Shown here in pieces: positions 1 to 7,550 of a stretch of 64,000 nucleotides of DNA; positions within the stretch are counted from its first letter, which is position 1; each line of letters begins with the position of its first letter. Both the position numbers and the translations under genes were made by a program. This DNA comes from Symbiodinium sp. CCMP2592. Taxonomy: Eukaryota > Sar > Dinophyceae > Suessiales > Symbiodiniaceae. The stretch covers positions 248,001 through 312,000 of the forward strand of contig CAJNDT010002791.1 in the NCBI GenBank assembly GCA_905221615.1, written 5' to 3'. The notes beneath the pieces are model-generated. The model did no database searches, had not been told where the DNA came from, and saw only the letters and a program-made list of their open reading frames with translations.

Positions 1-736
1 AAACATGCGGGGAAAAAGGAACGCATGAGTTCTCTATGTATATTTCACGTAAGCGCACGAGAAAGAGAGAGAGAAGGCACACTCACTCTTTTTTCGGCAG
101 AGGTTGCATTGTCCATGCGAAGCGTGGGGAGCTTTAGGTCTGTGCTGTGCGAGGCACGATGCGTAGCCCCCAACGGGTGTGGAGGGTGGGTGAAAATTTT
201 CCTGTGTTGCGGGGCCGCGGCCCGTCTTGCAGTGTGTTCTATGTTTGAGCATTCGAAGCGGCGCGGAGCTTATCATGACAAAACACATAGAAAACACTGC
301 TGACTAAACAAACAAACGCACAGCGAGCGCGGCACCATGAGCATCCGGCACCTGATTCCTACTACTACTACTATTTTTCAATTGAACGCTGTGCGAGCGT
401 GCTCTGCGCTTTGCGGGCACCTTTGGTCTCGTGCACTCGTGAAACTGCTGCTAGCAATCATCGCTCAGACCTCTCTATCTGCTCAGTCTACTCAGTTACT
501 AAGTTACAACTATGGCTTCCTCCTCCGACACCTTGTTGTGAACAGACGCGTCCATCTGTGCACCTGTCCCAGCAAGTAGGCCGCACCTCAGATGAAGCCG
601 ACACCTGGAGTATCCGTCTCGTGGCGTCCCACACGGATTACTCATGCTGTTGACAGAAGGCCGTAAAGATCACATGTGCGTACCTGCAGTACCTGCAGAG
701 CTGGTTGAGTCAGACAGTGAGAGCTGACTGATCGGA
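1..736. other. no recognisable gene
   Basis: Short ORFs occur on both strands but none has a recognisable domain or composition. A GA-rich stretch lies at about 60-75 and an ACT repeat at 361-372. I see nothing further here. Confidence 0.5.
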
Positions 737-842
737 TCAGCTCAGACGTAGTGCAGAGTCCTGCATTTTGCTTTTGTTGATCACTCTGCACTGCAGCTTC
801 CGAAGAGATGTGCAGAGACGCCGGAAGAGCATCGAATTCCCA

Positions 843-878
843 GAGGCTGTGCCATACGGGATTAGGGTAGTCTGTGAC
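843..878. repeat. paired TGT-loop palindromes (locus 1)
   Basis: GAGGCTGTGCCAT (843-855; arms GGC/GCC around TGT) is followed by GTCTGTGAC (870-878; arms GTC/GAC around TGT). The loops are about 25 nt apart. The pair lies just past the 3' end of the minus-strand zinc-finger-like gene. The same pair type recurs at nine or more sites in this window. Confidence 0.75.
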
Positions 879-890
879 ATTGCTCTAGGT

Positions 891-2397
891 TCACTGGTTG
901 TGACCATGCGGCCACTGCGATGAAGAGTGATAGTAGCCATGCCAGGACCACTGTTGCCACCAGTCCCAGTCTTCTTCCTGAGTGGAGCTTGCCGGCCTGG
1001 CCCACTGACTGGAGGACGAGGAGGAGGGGGCATCGCGTTGGCGTTTGCCCTCTGTATCTGCCTCATGCACCTGCGGGCGCTTGTTGGCCGCTGCCAATTT
1101 GGCCATACGCCTATCTTCCTCAATCCCCTTGTCATGCTGAATCCTCATCTTCATGACGGAGTAGGCATCTTTGTTGGGCTTGACCCTGAACATCCTAGCT
1201 GGGAGGCCTGCGGATTTTGCAGTTTCGTTGTAGACCGTCATCATGGTAGTAGCGATCATGTTGAAGTCGATTCGCGTTGGGAAGTGTCGCTGGAACTCTT
1301 TCTCTTCCCACAACCTGTTGGAAGCAGGCATGGATCAGGCCATGCACCTTTGTGGGAGCATCCAGCTCCTGATAGGCTTCTCCAGAGCCTGTGGCTATGG
1401 TGACTCGGCCGTCACTAGTTAGGACTCGCCGCACAGACATGGCGGTGTCCCATGTGAGGCCAGATTGAGTCTTGACAGACTTGATGGCCGAGAAGAGCGG
1501 AGGCACCTGGCTGAGAGCCTCCACTCGTGTGGACCAAAGGTTCTGCTGCTCTTGGTTGGTGAGACCTCCCAGAATAACCGGAGCCACCAGAATGTTGATG
1601 GAAGCCAGTGCTCGGATCCAGTCCTGGTGGGACTGAGAGCTCAACAGTTGAGCAAGCTCCAGCCTCGTGTAGTTGACCTCCGTCTGGGGGGCCGGTTGTG
1701 GGACATAGCCAACTGGTTCAGCATTCTTCTCTGGGGGGCTCGTAGGCTGACGGGGGACGGGATGAGGGAGGGGGAGGCGTGAGAGAACGCTGGGAAGCCT
1801 GGGCTGCTTGTTCTGCTTGTGCCTGTGGGGGGGAGGCAGCCTTGGGGGGGTGAGGGGGAGCCGGGGAAGCAGGGATAGCTGGAGGGCGAGCCAGCGCCAC
1901 AGGCGAAGAGGAGCCTGCTGGAGGCTGGGGGTTCGAGATGGCCACCTGGGGCGGTGGAGCTTTGACCGGAAGTGTAATGGGCATGGAGGGGAGGCCGGAG
2001 GCGCAAAGCCAGCGGCTTTGTCGGACCCTTTGGTGCGGGTGCGACTGGGAGGGAGAGGGATCTCCTGCGTTATTGTTGGCTTGGGGGGAGGAGGAGGATT
2101 AGGCACTGGGGCAGTGGCGGTCCAGGCTCCTTGTGCTGCAGGTTGTGACACAGAGTCATGCTTCTGCGTGACAAAGTGGTTCTTGATGCCATAGCCTGTG
2201 CTGAACTGGACACGGCGGTTATGCTTCCGACAGTGGAGGCAACATAACCACATGGATCCTGAGACTTCCATTTGTCCTAGTCCGCGAGGAATAAGTTCCA
2301 GCACATCCTGCTCCGTGAGGTCTTGATTGTAGTGGTGGGTGTCGCGGACAGTGGCCATAATCTCCGCAAAGGAGTTGTTCTGGATGCTGTCGGCCAC
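891..2397 (-). pseudogene. C2H2-like zinc-finger protein, one frameshift
   Basis: The first 360 or so codons read from 2397. Residues 52-80 contain a finger-like C-x2-C...H-x3-H array (CLHCRKHN through FVTQKH), followed by a long Pro-rich linker and a mostly helical region. At about 1310 the frame changes: the upstream frame ends in HACFQQV, and the next frame continues with WEEKEFQRHF and runs to 891, ending in a Ser run and a Trp/Gln/His-rich tail. Dropping one G in the GTTGTGGG stretch would join the two, so this is one gene of about 500 residues with a 1-nt indel (decay or assembly error). I do not recognise the family. A nucleic-acid-binding or gag-like role is only suggested by the finger and the basic tail. 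It is last in a minus-strand ORF series spaced by paired palindromes. Confidence 0.55.
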
Positions 2398-2454
2398 GTA
2401 TGTTTCGATCTCCTCCTGTGTGGGAGGGGGAGGAGCCGCAGTGGCCGCAGCCGT

Positions 2455-2490
2455 GGTCTGTGACCTAGGCGGCTGAGTTGAGCTGTGCTC
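2455..2490. repeat. paired TGT-loop palindromes (locus 2)
   Basis: GGTCTGTGACC (2455-2465, 4-bp arms) and GAGCTGTGCTC (2480-2490, 4-bp arms), both with TGT loops 25 nt apart. The pair fills the gap between the glycosyltransferase stop (2509) and the start of the next ORF (2397). Confidence 0.8.
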
Positions 2491-2508
2491 TATGGGCCTA
2501 TTATCAAC

Positions 2509-3327
2509 CTAGATTTCCAGAGAAATGTCTCGAACCTGGCTCTGCAGCATGCGGTTCGTACGCTCTTTTGCGGTAGGATCTCCTTGAAATCCCTTGGACC
2601 ACTTCCAGCATCTGGTGTAGGCGACCGTGGTGTTGTTGGCTGAGACGAAAAAATGGCCGTCGTTGTCGTGAGTTTTGTTCTTCACGCGTCTATCCCATCG
2701 CTCCTGGAACAAGTAGACCGGACCAAATTTGGCTGAGACGTTCCAGCCAGGCTGGGGGGAATGGCCAAGATCCCGGCCCAAGGTCTGCCATAGAAATTTG
2801 CAGAAGGTCATATAGTCCAGATTGGCCTTGGCCGTCAGAACTTGACGGCTAAAAGCGTGTTGTATGGCCTCCCTCATCAGAGGGTGTCGGGGCTTGCCGT
2901 AGATGATGCCCTGAAAGATATGGTCTGCTTTGACTCCTATGGCCATGACCATGAACTCCTGTGGGAGTTGGCCAGGTGGGGAGGGTCTGTGACCCACTTC
3001 ACCTGCCTTGTTTGAGTGAGCTGTGCTCCAATCTGCTGCCATGAGTTGTAGCACCTGTTCCCAGGGTACCACAAAGCCACATCTAATATCTACGTAGAGG
3101 CCGCCGTGTTGGTAGTGGTAAACGTAGCGGAAGACATCAGCCCGGTGAGCCGGCTGATTGAGGCGGTCCAGCAGATTGGAGCCATATTTCCCCGCAAGTT
3201 GCACCAGGGTGGCCCGGAGAATTCCGTCATCACAAAATTGGCGGGTGAAGCCCCCGAACATCTTGGCCGCAACTTGTGCAGGCTCCCGCTTTTCATCGTG
3301 AACGGCGGGACAGGAGCGGCCTCCCAC
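2509..3327 (-). CDS. GT32/OCH1-like glycosyltransferase domain
   Basis: The predicted protein has the hallmark of DXD-type sugar transferases (Gly_transf_sug, GT32): R-A-D-V-x-R-Y-x-x-x-Y-x-x-G-G-L-Y-V-D-I-R at about residues 62-83. The final Asp of the usual D-x-D is Arg here (DIR), so the metal-binding motif is altered. The C-terminal half (IFQGIIYGKPRHPLM) matches the usual conserved second block. A paired palindrome (2983-3028) lies inside the gene in frame and encodes an extra loop between the two blocks. The open frame begins at a GTG inside the end of the preceding SGNH-like ORF. The two are probably one frameshifted reading frame, or two overlapping modules. Enzymes of this family transfer sugars in the Golgi, but with the altered motif activity is doubtful. 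Confidence 0.6.
   Translation of the reverse strand: MGGRSCPAVHDEKREPAQVAAKMFGGFTRQFCDDGILRATLVQLAGKYGSNLLDRLNQPAHRADVFRYVYHYQHGGLYVDIRCGFVVPWEQVLQLMAADWSTAHSNKAGEVGHRPSPPGQLPQEFMVMAIGVKADHIFQGIIYGKPRHPLMREAIQHAFSRQVLTAKANLDYMTFCKFLWQTLGRDLGHSPQPGWNVSAKFGPVYLFQERWDRRVKNKTHDNDGHFFVSANNTTVAYTRCWKWSKGFQGDPTAKERTNRMLQSQVRDISLEI
2983..3028. repeat. paired TGT-loop palindromes inside a gene (locus 3)
   Basis: GGGTCTGTGACCC (2983-2995, 5-bp arms) and GAGCTGTGCTC (3018-3028). This pair sits in the coding sequence of the glycosyltransferase and is read through in frame as a Ser/Lys/Pro-rich loop, as expected of an inserted element rather than a gene spacer. Confidence 0.8.
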
Positions 3328-4083
3328 TCCGGGAGATACTGAAAACGCATGCCCCAGGGCCCATGTCCGTACTGCACGGCTACTTCAGAGAGGTCGCGCA
3401 CGGTGCGGCACTGGGACAGTGCCTGGGCTGCCAGCATTTCGACATGCATGTCTTGCTGGCGAGCATTCCATCCTGCAATCACCAGAATAGGTAAACCCGG
3501 TCTGGTGCGCATTTCCTCGATGGCTCTGGTGACGAGCGCCGGGATGACGATATCTGCAACCTCCGGTCGAAAGTGGAGGTTTTTGGTGTTGTAGAGTTGC
3601 GCCGCGCCTCCTACTCCAGGCAGGAGTGCCAGGTCCATGATTTCCTGATTGTGCAGGTTTTTGTCCGCGAAGCCATATTGGACCCTGCCATCTATCAGGT
3701 AGTCGTAATTGACTTGCTTCTCCGGGCGCAAGCTTCGAGACAATGGAATGAAGCGGACGTTGACTTGCCCGTTGAGGTGATGCTCCAAAATGGAGGCCAC
3801 CTCCTGACTTTGGACTGCTGCTTTGAAGCGGATCGGCCCAAGAAGCCCAAATTGCCAGTGAAGTAGTTCCATGATGGAGGGGACGCTGCTTGCCGAGATG
3901 TTGAGGGCGGCACCTGGGCAACTTAGGACGTCCCGTCAGCAGGGGGAACACTCCATAAGTGTGTCCCCGTAGCATATGCTGCAAGGTGCTGTCGCTAAGC
4001 ACCAGAAACGGCCCCAGACTGGGAGGGGCGTCCATGGTTGCAGCTTGAGAGCTGCTGGGCCAGAGTCTGTGACACGCGGCCAA
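3300..4083 (-). pseudogene. SGNH/GDSL-hydrolase-like protein, frameshifted
   Basis: The N-terminal part (start ATG about 4035) reads MDAPPSLGPFLVLSDSTLQHM. LSDSTL resembles the GDSL nucleophile block. The frame changes near 3925 (after LLTGR) into DVLSCPGAALNISASS, then runs through the 260-codon frame to about 3300, where ILVIAGWNARQ could be the block III G-x-N. A terminal D-x-x-H block is not evident. SGNH esterase domains are known in some LINE ORF1 proteins (CR1-type), which may explain its presence next to a retroelement. The assignment rests on two short motifs, so it is tentative. The 3' end runs out of frame into the glycosyltransferase ORF. Confidence 0.4.
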
Positions 4084-4098
4084 GGGTGAGCTGTGCTC
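4065..4098. repeat. paired TGT-loop palindromes (locus 4)
   Basis: GTCTGTGAC (4065-4073) and GAGCTGTGCTC (4088-4098), about 25 nt apart, immediately upstream (minus sense) of the SGNH-like ORF start. Confidence 0.75.
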
Positions 4099-4595
4099 TC
4101 TGCTGAAGTTGTTCTGTTCAGAAGCTCGTCTTGCTCCTACTGCTAGCTGTCATGGCTAAAGTAGAATCCTATTGAGGAAAATTCCAGTTCTTTCCAGCGG
4201 GTGCTAGCAGTTTCCTCTGACAGCTGCGGTGTGCAGAAACAGCATTGCTTATGAAGCATGACATGCTGGCAAAACAGGGAGCTTCACTGCCTGACTACCA
4301 GACTAGCAACAACCAGCAGAGGGCACTCGAGCAAGCGATAGAAGTGGCGTAACGTGTCGCCGGGACCTCAGGATGCGAAGGGAGATTACTTTGGAGCAGC
4401 TAGGGCAGTTGTGGTGCCATTAGGCTTGCAGACAGGTGCTGCAAATTTTCTCCTGGCAGGCAGGTAGCCTTACTCGGTTGGCGCTAAAGCGAGAAAGAGT
4501 GGCTGTGCCACACCTGGTGAGAGGCTGTGCCATATTCCTAACATGAGATACATGACTGTAGTAGAAGGACTCAAGCAATCTCAGGGGAGATAGCC
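4099..4595. other. intergenic spacer
   Basis: About 500 nt without a supported gene between the SGNH-like ORF and the third F-box-like ORF. It contains the palindrome pair at 4499-4533. A short minus-strand ORF starting at ATGGCACAGCC (about 4533) reads about 38 codons with no recognisable domain. Confidence 0.5.
4499..4533. repeat. paired TGT-loop palindromes (locus 5)
   Basis: GTGGCTGTGCCAC (4499-4511, perfect 5-bp arms) and GAGGCTGTGCCAT (4521-4533), both with TGT loops, 22 nt apart. The second is one of six identical 13-mers in the nest. Confidence 0.8.
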
Positions 4596-5216
4596 TTAGT
4601 TGTGGTCAGAATGAGCCCAGTGAACCTCGTCATCCCTGCTTGCTGCATCAGCATACCCTAAGCTGCTGAGGGGATTGAGAATCCTCTGTACCGCGACGTG
4701 GTGGCGATGCTGGATATGGATGAGGATCTCCTCAGTTGCGAGGTACCGTTGGGGTGTGGCAAAGGACTGTACCATGGCTTGAATTTCAAGAGCCATTGCT
4801 GCCCTTGCCGTGCGCCAACTGTTGACGAAGGGTTTGTACTGGACCAAGGGGAGTACGGCACGATACCAGGTTCTGCTGACGGTCGCCATGGACATGGCCG
4901 TCAGTAAGTCTGGATGCAATATCGCGAGCCTGACATGAGCTCCTTGCCGGTCGTGGTCAACGTCTATGTATCTTTGTTCGAAGATTGCAACGCCGTCGTA
5001 GGAGCGGCTGAAGGCCCAGAGGCGAGCTTGCGCCTGGATCTCGTCCCTGAGCTGCAGGATGGGGAGTAGAGTGCTAGGCGGCACGTCATTGGCAGGGTCG
5101 ATCTCCAGCGTCTCTCTGTCCAGTCCAGCTGCTGAGTAGAAGTCCACTATGACAGCGCCAGGAAGGATAAAGGAGAGGGCGCGGCGACATGATTCGTTGC
5201 AAAGTTCTGCAGTCAT
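4596..5216 (-). CDS. F-box-like paralogue 3
   Basis: A 206-codon ORF starting with MTAELCNESCRRALSFILPG. It shares with the two ORFs upstream (5442-6035 and 6085-6720) an N-terminal block of the form LPG-x-(V/L)-x-DFY, a middle amphipathic helix rich in Arg/Leu, and a block P-x-L-L-x-A-x-x-(L/M)-A-(T/V)-V-x-R-x-W-(Y/H) (here HPDLLTAMSMATVSRTWY). The last block resembles the second half of an F-box (V-C-R-x-W), but the first half is not clear. It could be a substrate-adaptor fold or an unrelated helical repeat. The frame is open throughout. Function unknown. Confidence 0.5.
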   Translation of the reverse strand: MTAELCNESCRRALSFILPGAVIVDFYSAAGLDRETLEIDPANDVPPSTLLPILQLRDEIQAQARLWAFSRSYDGVAIFEQRYIDVDHDRQGAHVRLAILHPDLLTAMSMATVSRTWYRAVLPLVQYKPFVNSWRTARAAMALEIQAMVQSFATPQRYLATEEILIHIQHRHHVAVQRILNPLSSLGYADAASRDDEVHWAHSDHN

Positions 5217-5333
5217 GTGGATAGACTCTAGCTGGGCTGCTAATCCGAAGAGACTGCAAGAGAGTTCGCATTTGTAAGCCGACTCATTCAGACCTTTGCA
5301 CTTTTTTGGATACGACGCAAGTACTTCAGTTCA

Positions 5334-5369
5334 CATGGTCTGTGACCATGGGGAGAGAGGCTGTGCCAT
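5334..5369. repeat. paired TGT-loop palindromes (locus 6)
   Basis: CATGGTCTGTGACCATG (5334-5350, perfect 7-bp arms, the longest of the set) and GAGGCTGTGCCAT (5357-5369). The pair lies between F-box-like paralogues 2 and 3. Confidence 0.85.
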
Positions 5370-5441
5370 CTGAACTAAAGTGGTCTCCGCAGAACAAAGG
5401 TCGGAATAGAGTCAGCCTGACCATAGGGAATGCTCAGGGCT

Positions 5442-6035
5442 TCACGCGAAAGGATACCGGATACCGATTTGGTCAGGTCGAACTTCTATGAAGACCCCTG
5501 CGCCTTTCTTGCGAAGGTGGACATATGCTCGCCACACCCCAATCCAGGGCTTGCCTTCTACTCGACGAGCAATTTCGGTATACCACGCCCTGCAGACCGC
5601 CGCAAGCCGAATGGCCAGCAGAAGATTCGGATTTACAATTCCGAGCTGAGCGTGTACTCCATGGTGATCAAGCTTGATTGTGTTGCCGATGACGGAGTAC
5701 TGCGAGAATAGGCTTGATCTTGCCCATCGGAGAAGGAGCTCTTGTAGCCGGGATCGAGCCTCCCGAGCCTCGTCATACAGCAAGTCGAGATCATTCCAGT
5801 AGAGGTTGGAGTTGGCGGAATCGTCGTAGAAGTCAAGGATGAGCACCCCAGGTAGAAGTTGAATAAGAGCATGGCGCAGGGAGAAACCATCTAGGAAGGT
5901 AAGCATCATACTGAGAGCCAGCTGACATGAGAGCAGATGTAGATAGGGAGACTTTCCGCTGGCATATGCTTTTTCCACAGTCTCACAATCCGGTGTCCTG
6001 CTACACGGCCGTGGGCTGTGCCCTAGTGCCAGCAT
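5442..6035 (-). CDS. F-box-like paralogue 2
   Basis: A 197-codon ORF. Its conserved blocks are LLPGVLILDFYDD (about residues 60-72) and NPNLLLAIRLAAVCRAWY (about 133-150), followed by KPWIGVWRAYVHLRKKG. These match the same positions in the neighbouring ORFs, so the three arose by tandem duplication and have diverged strongly. The first codons overlap the palindrome pair at 6013-6050, so translation could start further in. No catalytic motif is seen. Confidence 0.5.
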   Translation of the reverse strand: MLALGHSPRPCSRTPDCETVEKAYASGKSPYLHLLSCQLALSMMLTFLDGFSLRHALIQLLPGVLILDFYDDSANSNLYWNDLDLLYDEAREARSRLQELLLRWARSSLFSQYSVIGNTIKLDHHGVHAQLGIVNPNLLLAIRLAAVCRAWYTEIARRVEGKPWIGVWRAYVHLRKKGAGVFIEVRPDQIGIRYPFA

Positions 6036-6050
6036 TTGGGCGCTGTGCGC
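6013..6050. repeat. paired TGT-loop palindromes (locus 7)
   Basis: GGGCTGTGCCC (6013-6023) and GCGCTGTGCGC (6040-6050), each with perfect 4-bp arms around TGT, 27 nt apart. The arms differ in sequence from the other loci but keep pairing (covariation). The pair spans the boundary between paralogues 1 and 2. Confidence 0.8.
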
Positions 6051-6084
6051 TTCTGAGAGCTACACTTTAGTCCGCAACTGCTGA

Positions 6085-6720
6085 TCAGTCCTGGGGCGCG
6101 TTCTCAGACTGCAGGGCATCGTAGATGTCGAAGAGGTGCGCATGCCAGGCGTTGAAGTCCGATGGGCGATAGGCGGCCGCAGGAGTGGTGCGAGCCAGGG
6201 GAGAGGAAAGAATCTCCACCGGCAAGCGGAAGGCCATGGAGAGAAGGAGAGTGAAGGTGTCCTTTCCCTCGCGAACAGACACTGAGCCAGACTTTCGCAG
6301 GCGTGACATGGCCACCAGAAGTTCAACCGTATTGATACGAGCTTGTCCAGATATGATGCTAGTCATTTGGCCATGCCAGGTGCGGTTGACAGTGGCGAGT
6401 CGACGAACCTGGAGGAGGCGCGGCTGCAGCACTTCGTAGACAAAGTGCATTTCCTGCATGTCGGGATCTGACGAGGGAGGAAGAGTAGTAATAGTCAGGG
6501 TTGGCCAGTGCCCGAAGCACTCCTGGAGCATTTTCTGTAGCTCTGCATGAGCCGCTGCCATACCGTCCCTGGCAGTAATGCCTTGTGTCAGGGATCTTGA
6601 TTGGGCGTTCGGTTCCGCTAGGGCCACCCTGTCCAGGTCTGTCATTGGCAGGTAGAAGTCGAGGCCAAGAAGCATTGGCGTCAGGTAGTGAAAGATCCGT
6701 TGAACGATTTCATCCTCCAT
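6085..6720 (-). CDS. F-box-like paralogue 1
   Basis: A 211-codon ORF starting MEDEIVQRIFHYLTPMLLGLDFYLP. The start has the best F-box resemblance of the three (E-I-V-x-R-I-F-x-Y-L). QPRLLQVRRLATVNRTWH at about residues 102-119 matches the V-x-R-x-W block. An in-frame stop lies 21 nt upstream of the ATG, which fixes the start region. It is the first gene after the YR-1 insertion and the LINE stop codon, so it may belong to the outer element or to an older host cluster. Confidence 0.5.
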   Translation of the reverse strand: MEDEIVQRIFHYLTPMLLGLDFYLPMTDLDRVALAEPNAQSRSLTQGITARDGMAAAHAELQKMLQECFGHWPTLTITTLPPSSDPDMQEMHFVYEVLQPRLLQVRRLATVNRTWHGQMTSIISGQARINTVELLVAMSRLRKSGSVSVREGKDTFTLLLSMAFRLPVEILSSPLARTTPAAAYRPSDFNAWHAHLFDIYDALQSENAPQD

Positions 6721-6873
6721 GAGTCCAGCGGAGTGTTCTGGTCAAAGGCTTGCTATGGTTAGAGCCAAGAAGACCTGAAGAAATACAGTATGCACGCATC
6801 CACGGCTGTGCAGGCGCACGCTGCGCTTCCTGAATTTTGTATTGTGACGCCAAGATGCAAGCGGAAGCTATCA

Positions 6874-6906
6874 GAGACTGTGTCTCAGCGCAGGAGGCTG
6901 TGCCAT
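6874..6906. repeat. paired TGT-loop palindromes (locus 8)
   Basis: GAGACTGTGTCTC (6874-6886, perfect 5-bp arms) and GAGGCTGTGCCAT (6894-6906), 20 nt before the YR-1 boundary. In minus sense this is just past the LINE stop codon and before F-box-like paralogue 1. Confidence 0.8.
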
Positions 6907-6925
6907 TCTTACGGGCTAGTCTTCC

Positions 6926-7103
6926 TTATTCTCTGTTGCGAAACACATCATGTGCAATTATTATAATTGCGAATACTTCCACAAAGATCATCTCAAATAT
7001 AATCGAGATATCTTTCTTCAAAGAAATATAATATATAAAAATCTCGCACAGGCAGGCCTTCATTTTTCTTCCAAAGGGGAATGCCACGATACCCTGAGCT
7101 CAC
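6926..7103 (-). repeat. YR-1 terminal repeat Y2
   Basis: 178 bp, nearly identical to 7373-7550 (an early C/T difference is visible). It forms the outer 3' end of YR-1 in minus sense. Confidence 0.93.
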
Positions 7104-7148
7104 AACGGCTCAGGGGTAGGCTCAAGAATAATTCGTAGAAAAACCTCA

Positions 7149-7165
7149 GGGCGGGCTTGGGCGGG
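7149..7165 (+). promoter_or_regulatory. G-quadruplex-type motif at YR-1 repeat junction
   Basis: GGGCGGGCTTGGGCGGG: four G3 runs with loops of 1, 3 and 1, in the 62-bp spacer between X2 and Y2. An equivalent motif sits at the corresponding repeat junction of YR-2. On the sense (minus) strand it is C-rich. Confidence 0.7.
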
Positions 7166-7372
7166 AACAAAAACTACAGCAAACTTATGTTGCTGTCCCA
7201 CCCTCCCACCACTTGAGGCGAGCGAGGGACATAGATTCATCACATGTTCAACAGCCAACCGTTGCAACAGTGAAATTGAAAGTCTTGTGGAAAAAAACAT
7301 GATGTTAATTTTTCAAACATGAAAAATTTTCGCAAAGTAGAATAAAGCGATCATCCCTCCGGGAGGATGTAC
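7166..7372 (-). repeat. YR-1 repeat X2
   Basis: 207 bp matching 21632-21838 along its whole length. Its minus strand also holds a G-rich tract (complement of 7196-7210). It abuts Y1 directly. Confidence 0.93.
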
Positions 7373-7550
7373 TTATTCTCTGTTGCGAAACACATCATGT
7401 GCAATTATTATAATTGCGAATATTTCCACAAAGATCATCTCAAATATAATCGAGATATCTTTCTTCAAAGAAATATAATATATAAAAATCTCGCACAGGC
7501 AGGCCTTCATTTTTCTTCCAAAGGGGAATGCCACGATACCCTGAGCTCAC
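7373..7550 (-). repeat. YR-1 repeat Y1
   Basis: 178 bp matching 6926-7103. It overlaps the last codon and stop of the RT-RNase H ORF (7547). Confidence 0.93.

Noticed and set aside
843-6906. Integron attC-like cassette sites for the palindrome pairs
   Set aside because: attC sites have R-box/L-box cores and longer folded arms. These pairs lack them, also occur inside coding frames, and no integron integrase is present.
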